Translations under genes and position numbers: made by a program | Notes under the pieces: model-generated | Told to the model about the DNA's origin: nothing | The model's database searches: none | The model's input: only the letters and a program-made list of their open reading frames with translations | Source of the DNA: JAAZAI01 sp050942875 | Lineage (GTDB): Bacteria > Verrucomicrobiota > Kiritimatiellia > RFP12 > UBA3636 | DNA length: 17,135 nt | Direction: 5' to 3' | NCBI GenBank assembly: GCA_050942875.1 | Contig: JBMNOD010000075.1 | Location: 1-17,135, forward strand | Shown here: piece by piece, positions 14,138-17,135 of the stretch | Numbering within the stretch: the first letter of the stretch is position 1 | Layout: each line of letters starts with the position of its first letter

Positions 14138-15040
14138 TCAGATGTTGCCTGTTGCCACTCTCGTAAACCCTGCCTTCGACGCCATCTCCACGGCGTCGCG
14201 GACCGTCGCGACAGGGGTCGGCGGTTCGGTGAAGCCGCCCATCGGACGATAAGCCGAGAAGTGGAGGGGCGTATCGAGCCCCACGGCATCGGCCATCCAG
14301 TCGAGCAGCGCCTGGATCATCTCCGGCGAATCGTTGCGATTCGGGATCAGCAGATTCGTGATTTCAAGGTGTCCGCCGACCTCGCGCTTGAAATAGCGGC
14401 AGCTCTCGAGCACGGGCGCGAGCGATCCATCGCACAGCAAGGAATAAAACGCCTCGGAGAAACCCTTGACGTCGATGTTCGCCGCGTCGATCAGCGGATA
14501 CAGCGCGGCGCGCGCCTCCGCGCTGATGAAGCCGTTGCTCACGAGCACCGTCCCGAGCCCGGCGGCGCGGGCGAGGCGCGCGATGTCGATCGCGTACTCG
14601 ATGAACGTCGTCGGCTCGTTGTAGGTGAACGCCACGGACCTGCAGCCCGTGCGTTTCGCCATCGCCACGATCGTCTCCGGCTCGACGAATTCCCGCGCCC
14701 GCTGCAACGCGCCGCCTTGGCGCGAGAGGTGGTGGTTCTGGCAAAATGCGCAGGCGAGGTTGCAGCCGAACGTGCCGATGGAAAACGTGAGCGTTTCAGG
14801 CAGATAGGCGGACAACGGCTTCTTCTCGATCGGGTCGATCTGGAGCGCGACGGGGCGTCCGTAGGAATCCGCCACCAGCGCGCCGCCCTCGTTGCGGCGC
14901 ACCTGGCACGCGCCAACGCCCCCCGGCGGAATGCGGCACCCGCGCGGGCAGAGTCCGCACTGTGCCACGTCGCCCTCAAGACGCGTGAAGAACATCGCCG
15001 GACGTCCCGGCGTCGATGGCTTGGACTGGACTGCGCTCAT
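14138..15040 (-). CDS. AmrS-like radical SAM enzyme (AmmeMemoRadiSam type), short C-terminus
   Basis: This 300-residue radical SAM protein carries the cluster motif C93, C97, C100 in GCNLACAFCQN. The N-terminal cysteine pattern (C28, C31, C35, C45 in CGLCPRGC...GACQVRRN) and IDPIEKKPL (68-76) are specific for the AmrS family. SVAFTYNEPTTF and NIDVKGFSEAFY are further family stretches. AmrS is usually found with Memo and AMMECR1-domain proteins, whose joint reaction is poorly known; neither is in this window. The protein ends at ATGNI, where family members go on with a Cys-rich tail of a few dozen residues. Other frames past the stop show no such tail, so it looks naturally short or truncated rather than frameshifted. 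ATG 15040 has AGGAGG upstream and overlaps the stop of the membrane protein gene as ATGA. Confidence 0.9.
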   Translation of the reverse strand: MSAVQSKPSTPGRPAMFFTRLEGDVAQCGLCPRGCRIPPGGVGACQVRRNEGGALVADSYGRPVALQIDPIEKKPLSAYLPETLTFSIGTFGCNLACAFCQNHHLSRQGGALQRAREFVEPETIVAMAKRTGCRSVAFTYNEPTTFIEYAIDIARLARAAGLGTVLVSNGFISAEARAALYPLIDAANIDVKGFSEAFYSLLCDGSLAPVLESCRYFKREVGGHLEITNLLIPNRNDSPEMIQALLDWMADAVGLDTPLHFSAYRPMGGFTEPPTPVATVRDAVEMASKAGFTRVATGNI

Positions 15041-15717
15041 GCAGCCTCCTGCTTCGTCCTCGCGGCAATCTGCAAACACATCAGGCTCCAGAAGCCGCTG
15101 ACAAGCCCTGCAATGTGCGGTTGCAGCGGCGTGGGCATGCTGTAGATCACGAAAAGGCTGGGGAACCAGACGGCCCAGTTCATGATGAGCGTGGGCAGGG
15201 CAAGGCGCGAGTACCAGCCCTTCCCAAGCACAGGGCGCAGCGAGGACCACCGGTAGCCCCGGTCCTTCCAGGCATGCACGATGGAGACGATCGGCACCGA
15301 CAGAAACGGGGAGAAGACGAACTGGTCGACCAGCACCTTCTTGACGAGCGTCGCAAGGTCGCTGCCGTTGCCGAACAACACGGCCTGCAACAGGTAGAAC
15401 TGCGCGATGGCCAGCCCCATGACGCTCCAGAAGATGATGGCGAAGGCAAACGCCTTCACCGGCTCCTTCGGCCTCAGCGACGGAACGAACAGGCAAATGA
15501 AGGGTGGCAGGATGCCGCAAAAGAACAGGTAGCCGACGCCTGAGAAAGCCACGCCAAAGCGAGCCTGCCAACCGGCCACGACCCCCAAGGCGTCGTGCAC
15601 GGCGGGCACAAAGTGGTAGCTGACGATAAGCAGCACGGCCACGATCTGCAGCACGATGCCGGGGACAAGATTGGCTCGGGCGGACTGCACCCCGATTTTC
15701 CATGGATTCAATTGCAT
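15037..15717 (-). CDS. Integral membrane protein resembling Mpv17/PMP22
   Basis: This 226-residue protein has four or five hydrophobic helices (about 17-40, 55-80, 88-113, 130-148, 170-218). KKVLVDQFVFSPFL (126-139) and ALPTLIMNWAVWFPSLFVIYSMP (173-195, seen as NWAVWFPSLFV then a P-rich turn), followed by FWS (209-211), recall the Mpv17/PMP22 family marks (DQ-x-x-x-x-P, then W-x-x-W-P-x-x-Q-x-x-NF-x-x-VP, then W-x-x-x-LS). These eukaryotic proteins are small channels or metabolite carriers in mitochondria and peroxisomes; bacterial members are little described. The match here is by motif reading only. ATG 15717 has no clear ribosome-binding site, but TACACT lies eight bases upstream (leaderless-type). 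Its stop overlaps the AmrS start, so the two are probably coupled. Confidence 0.7.
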   Translation of the reverse strand: MQLNPWKIGVQSARANLVPGIVLQIVAVLLIVSYHFVPAVHDALGVVAGWQARFGVAFSGVGYLFFCGILPPFICLFVPSLRPKEPVKAFAFAIIFWSVMGLAIAQFYLLQAVLFGNGSDLATLVKKVLVDQFVFSPFLSVPIVSIVHAWKDRGYRWSSLRPVLGKGWYSRLALPTLIMNWAVWFPSLFVIYSMPTPLQPHIAGLVSGFWSLMCLQIAARTKQEAA

Positions 15718-15725
15718 GGGCTACA

Positions 15726-15754
15726 AGTGTAGGAAACCCGGCCGCGTCGTGCAA
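15726..15754 (-). promoter_or_regulatory. Candidate leaderless promoter of the Mpv17-like/AmrS pair
   Basis: On the minus strand TTGCAC (15754-15749) and TACACT (15731-15726) are 17 bases apart, matching consensus in 3 of 6 and 4 of 6 positions. The -10 box ends eight bases before ATG 15717, so the transcript would start at the start codon, as proposed for the glycosyltransferase. Confidence 0.35.
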
Positions 15755-15866
15755 TAAAATAAATCGACGATGATTTCACCACAATCTTGTGCTATCATAC
15801 GAACCAAGTTCCATCGGCCAGGCCGTGCCTCGGACCGCCTCCGTCAATCCCCAGGGAGTCTCTTTC

Positions 15867-16892
15867 ATGAAAACCACCATGCGTCGAAAAGCATTCGCCT
15901 CCGTCGTGCTCCTTGCCTGTCTTGCGTTCGCCATGCCGGCCGATGCCGGCAGCACCGACGTTGTGGGCGGAACGCGTGTCGCGAAATGGAAGGGCGACAA
16001 GACGGCGGCGTTCATGCTGATGTTCGACGACAGTTGGCCAAGCCACTTCCAGGTCGCCGTGCCTGCGCTGGAAGAACGCAACATGACCGCGACGTTCTAC
16101 ATCAATCCGGGCAAGGGCGAATACAAGGCCTGCTCCAACCAATGGGTGAATGTCGTTTGGCGCAAGGGCATGGTGTACGGCAACCACACCTATGCCCACC
16201 GCAGCGCAACCAACGCCGTGCAGGCCGAGGCCGCCATCGCGACGTGCAACGACGAAATCCTCCGGATCGTGCCCGGCCGCACGCCGCGCCTCATCTCCTA
16301 CGGACAACCGGGTGTCGATCAATGGCTCGTCAAGCCCGACGAGATGAAGGCCATCCTCGAGAGGCACCACTTGATCGGCCGTCCCGACTTCAAAGGCCAC
16401 GGTGCGGTCTACCATTGGCAGACCGCCGAGCAGATGCTGGCGCTTGCCGACAAGGCCATCGGCTCGGAGGGAATCGAGCATCTGGTGATCCACGGCGTCG
16501 AGCGCATCGCGCCGAACTGGGGCTATCAGGATTTCTGGGCGTTGAAGCAGGAGATTTTCCTTGAGGTCCTCGATGGCCTCAAGGCGCGTCGCGACGACGG
16601 CAAGCTGTGGATCACCGATCACATTTCGGCGCACAAATATGAAACCGAACGAGAGACCGCCAAAATCCAGGTTCTCGCCACGAGACCCAACGGAATCCGG
16701 ATGAAGCTCACCTGCGACGCGGATCCACAGCTCTATGACGAGCCGCTGACGTTGGTCACCCGCATGCCCGCAAACTGGCGGACCTGCGTGTTCTCACAGG
16801 CCGGCTCCAACACCGTCCTCGCAATATCAAACGGCCTGGTTCGCTACGACGTGCTGCCCGACGGCAGGCCTTTTGCGCTGATGCAGAAATGA
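15867..16892 (+). CDS. Secreted NodB-type polysaccharide deacetylase
   Basis: This 341-residue enzyme of carbohydrate esterase family 4 (NodB fold) should remove acyl groups, usually from N-acetylated sugars, outside the cytoplasm. The signal peptide (MKTTMRRK, hydrophobic 9-22) has a likely cut after ADA (25-27). Metal site motifs are clear: FDDSW with D54 and D55, and NHTYAH with H107 and H111. ATFYINP (75-81) is the typical strand. Motif 3 is altered: RLISYGQPG (141-149) in place of the usual R-P-P-Y-G. LVIHGV (206-211) has the late histidine H209. Residues about 265-341 form a small beta-rich extension. ATG 15867 has GGGAG eight bases upstream; a TATCAT box (15793-15798) is a possible -10. 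It faces away from the Mpv17-like gene across 149 bases. The substrate is unknown. Confidence 0.9.
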   Translation: MKTTMRRKAFASVVLLACLAFAMPADAGSTDVVGGTRVAKWKGDKTAAFMLMFDDSWPSHFQVAVPALEERNMTATFYINPGKGEYKACSNQWVNVVWRKGMVYGNHTYAHRSATNAVQAEAAIATCNDEILRIVPGRTPRLISYGQPGVDQWLVKPDEMKAILERHHLIGRPDFKGHGAVYHWQTAEQMLALADKAIGSEGIEHLVIHGVERIAPNWGYQDFWALKQEIFLEVLDGLKARRDDGKLWITDHISAHKYETERETAKIQVLATRPNGIRMKLTCDADPQLYDEPLTLVTRMPANWRTCVFSQAGSNTVLAISNGLVRYDVLPDGRPFALMQK

Positions 16893-16904
16893 AGGAGTTG
16901 AAAA

Positions 16905-16921
16905 GGCAAGGTTCGCTTGCC
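16905..16921 (+). terminator. Short hairpin after the deacetylase gene
   Basis: GGCAAG and CTTGCC pair around a GTTCG loop, starting 12 bases after the stop codon. The stem is short and is followed by a mixed sequence without a T run, so terminator activity is doubtful. Confidence 0.3.
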
Positions 16922-16951
16922 CTAGGTCTTCTTGTGGTGTCTTGCCTTCTC

Positions 16952-16973
16952 GTCACATATTCGAATATGTGAC
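16952..16973. repeat. Perfect 22-bp palindrome
   Basis: The sequence from GTCACATATTC to GAATATGTGAC is its own reverse complement over 22 bases. It is flanked by GCCTTC (16944-16949) and GAAGGC (16986-16991), which could extend the pairing. It could be a regulator operator, a cruciform or a terminator-like stem. Confidence 0.8.
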
Positions 16974-17135
16974 TCCGGGGCGCCGGAAGGCACGTGCGGC
17001 ACAGGCAAGCGACACTGGTGCGGAATTCTGTAATCTTGAATTTTTGTTCAAGTCAACTGTCTTGAAAACAAGTTTTTCCTTTGCGGAAAGGGGTGGTAAA
17101 AGGGGAGGGAGAAAAAAAGAGGGGGGGGAGAAAAA

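Larger units (their letters stand above)
16893..17135. other. Intergenic tail with palindrome, small hairpins and purine-rich low-complexity end
   Basis: No gene is seen. After the deacetylase stop come a 6-bp hairpin (GGCAAG 16905-16910, CTTGCC 16916-16921), a 22-bp palindrome (16952-16973), hairpins CTTGAA/TTCAAG (17035-17052) and CCTTT/AAAGG (around 17078-17091), and a closing G/A-only stretch with an eight-G run. The last stretch may be genuine or a contig-end artefact. Confidence 0.6.

Noticed and set aside
13205..14289. Longer glycosyltransferase starting at 14289
   Set aside because: The extra 80 residues overlap the end of the radical SAM gene, are Arg-rich and lack family similarity.

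Overview
This is a GC-rich bacterial chromosomal segment (GC judged by eye) with long, well-formed genes and a few repeat-filled gaps. No rRNA, tRNA, CRISPR array, phage gene or transposase was seen. The gene mix is an HU-like protein fused to zinc ribbons, a Wzm/Wzt O-antigen exporter, an Ala/Pro-rich PAS protein, a GH51 arabinofuranosidase and NodB-type secreted deacetylase. Together with hairpin-rich intergenic repeats, this suggests a Gram-negative bacterium, perhaps of the PVC superphylum (Verrucomicrobiota, Kiritimatiellota or Lentisphaerota). That placement is an inference from gene style and was not tested.

Layout. 1-477: intergenic repeats (an 87-nt direct repeat in two copies, a pair of identical-stem hairpins, other inverted repeats). 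478-1989 (-): GH51 alpha-L-arabinofuranosidase. 1990-2282: divergent promoter region. 2283-4893 (+): lemA and an M48 membrane metallopeptidase with a TerB-like tail. 4914-6401 (-): two-PAS protein with a long Ala/Pro-rich linker. 6402-6975: a second repeat region with a G-quadruplex-type tract. 6976-7500 (+): small secreted coiled-coil protein, whose stop codon overlaps that of an HU/double-zinc-ribbon protein at 7497-8411 (-).

From 8630 to 15717 all eight genes are on the minus strand. In transcription order they are an Mpv17-like membrane protein and an AmrS-like radical SAM enzyme (ATGA overlap); then a WecG/TagA glycosyltransferase, an ABC ATPase, an ABC-2 permease (ATGA overlap) and a membrane-anchored TPR-like protein; then wzm and wzt (ATGA overlap). 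The WecG-type enzyme and Wzm/Wzt point to synthesis and export of a surface polysaccharide. 15867-16892 (+) is a secreted NodB-type polysaccharide deacetylase. The window ends in a gap with a perfect 22-bp palindrome, small hairpins and a purine-rich low-complexity tail.

No complete new system with a provable function was found. The least ordinary items are the HU/zinc-ribbon fusion with repeated TIRI motifs, the Mpv17-like protein coupled to a shortened AmrS, the possible leaderless promoters with extended -10 boxes, and the two hairpin-bearing repeat families.
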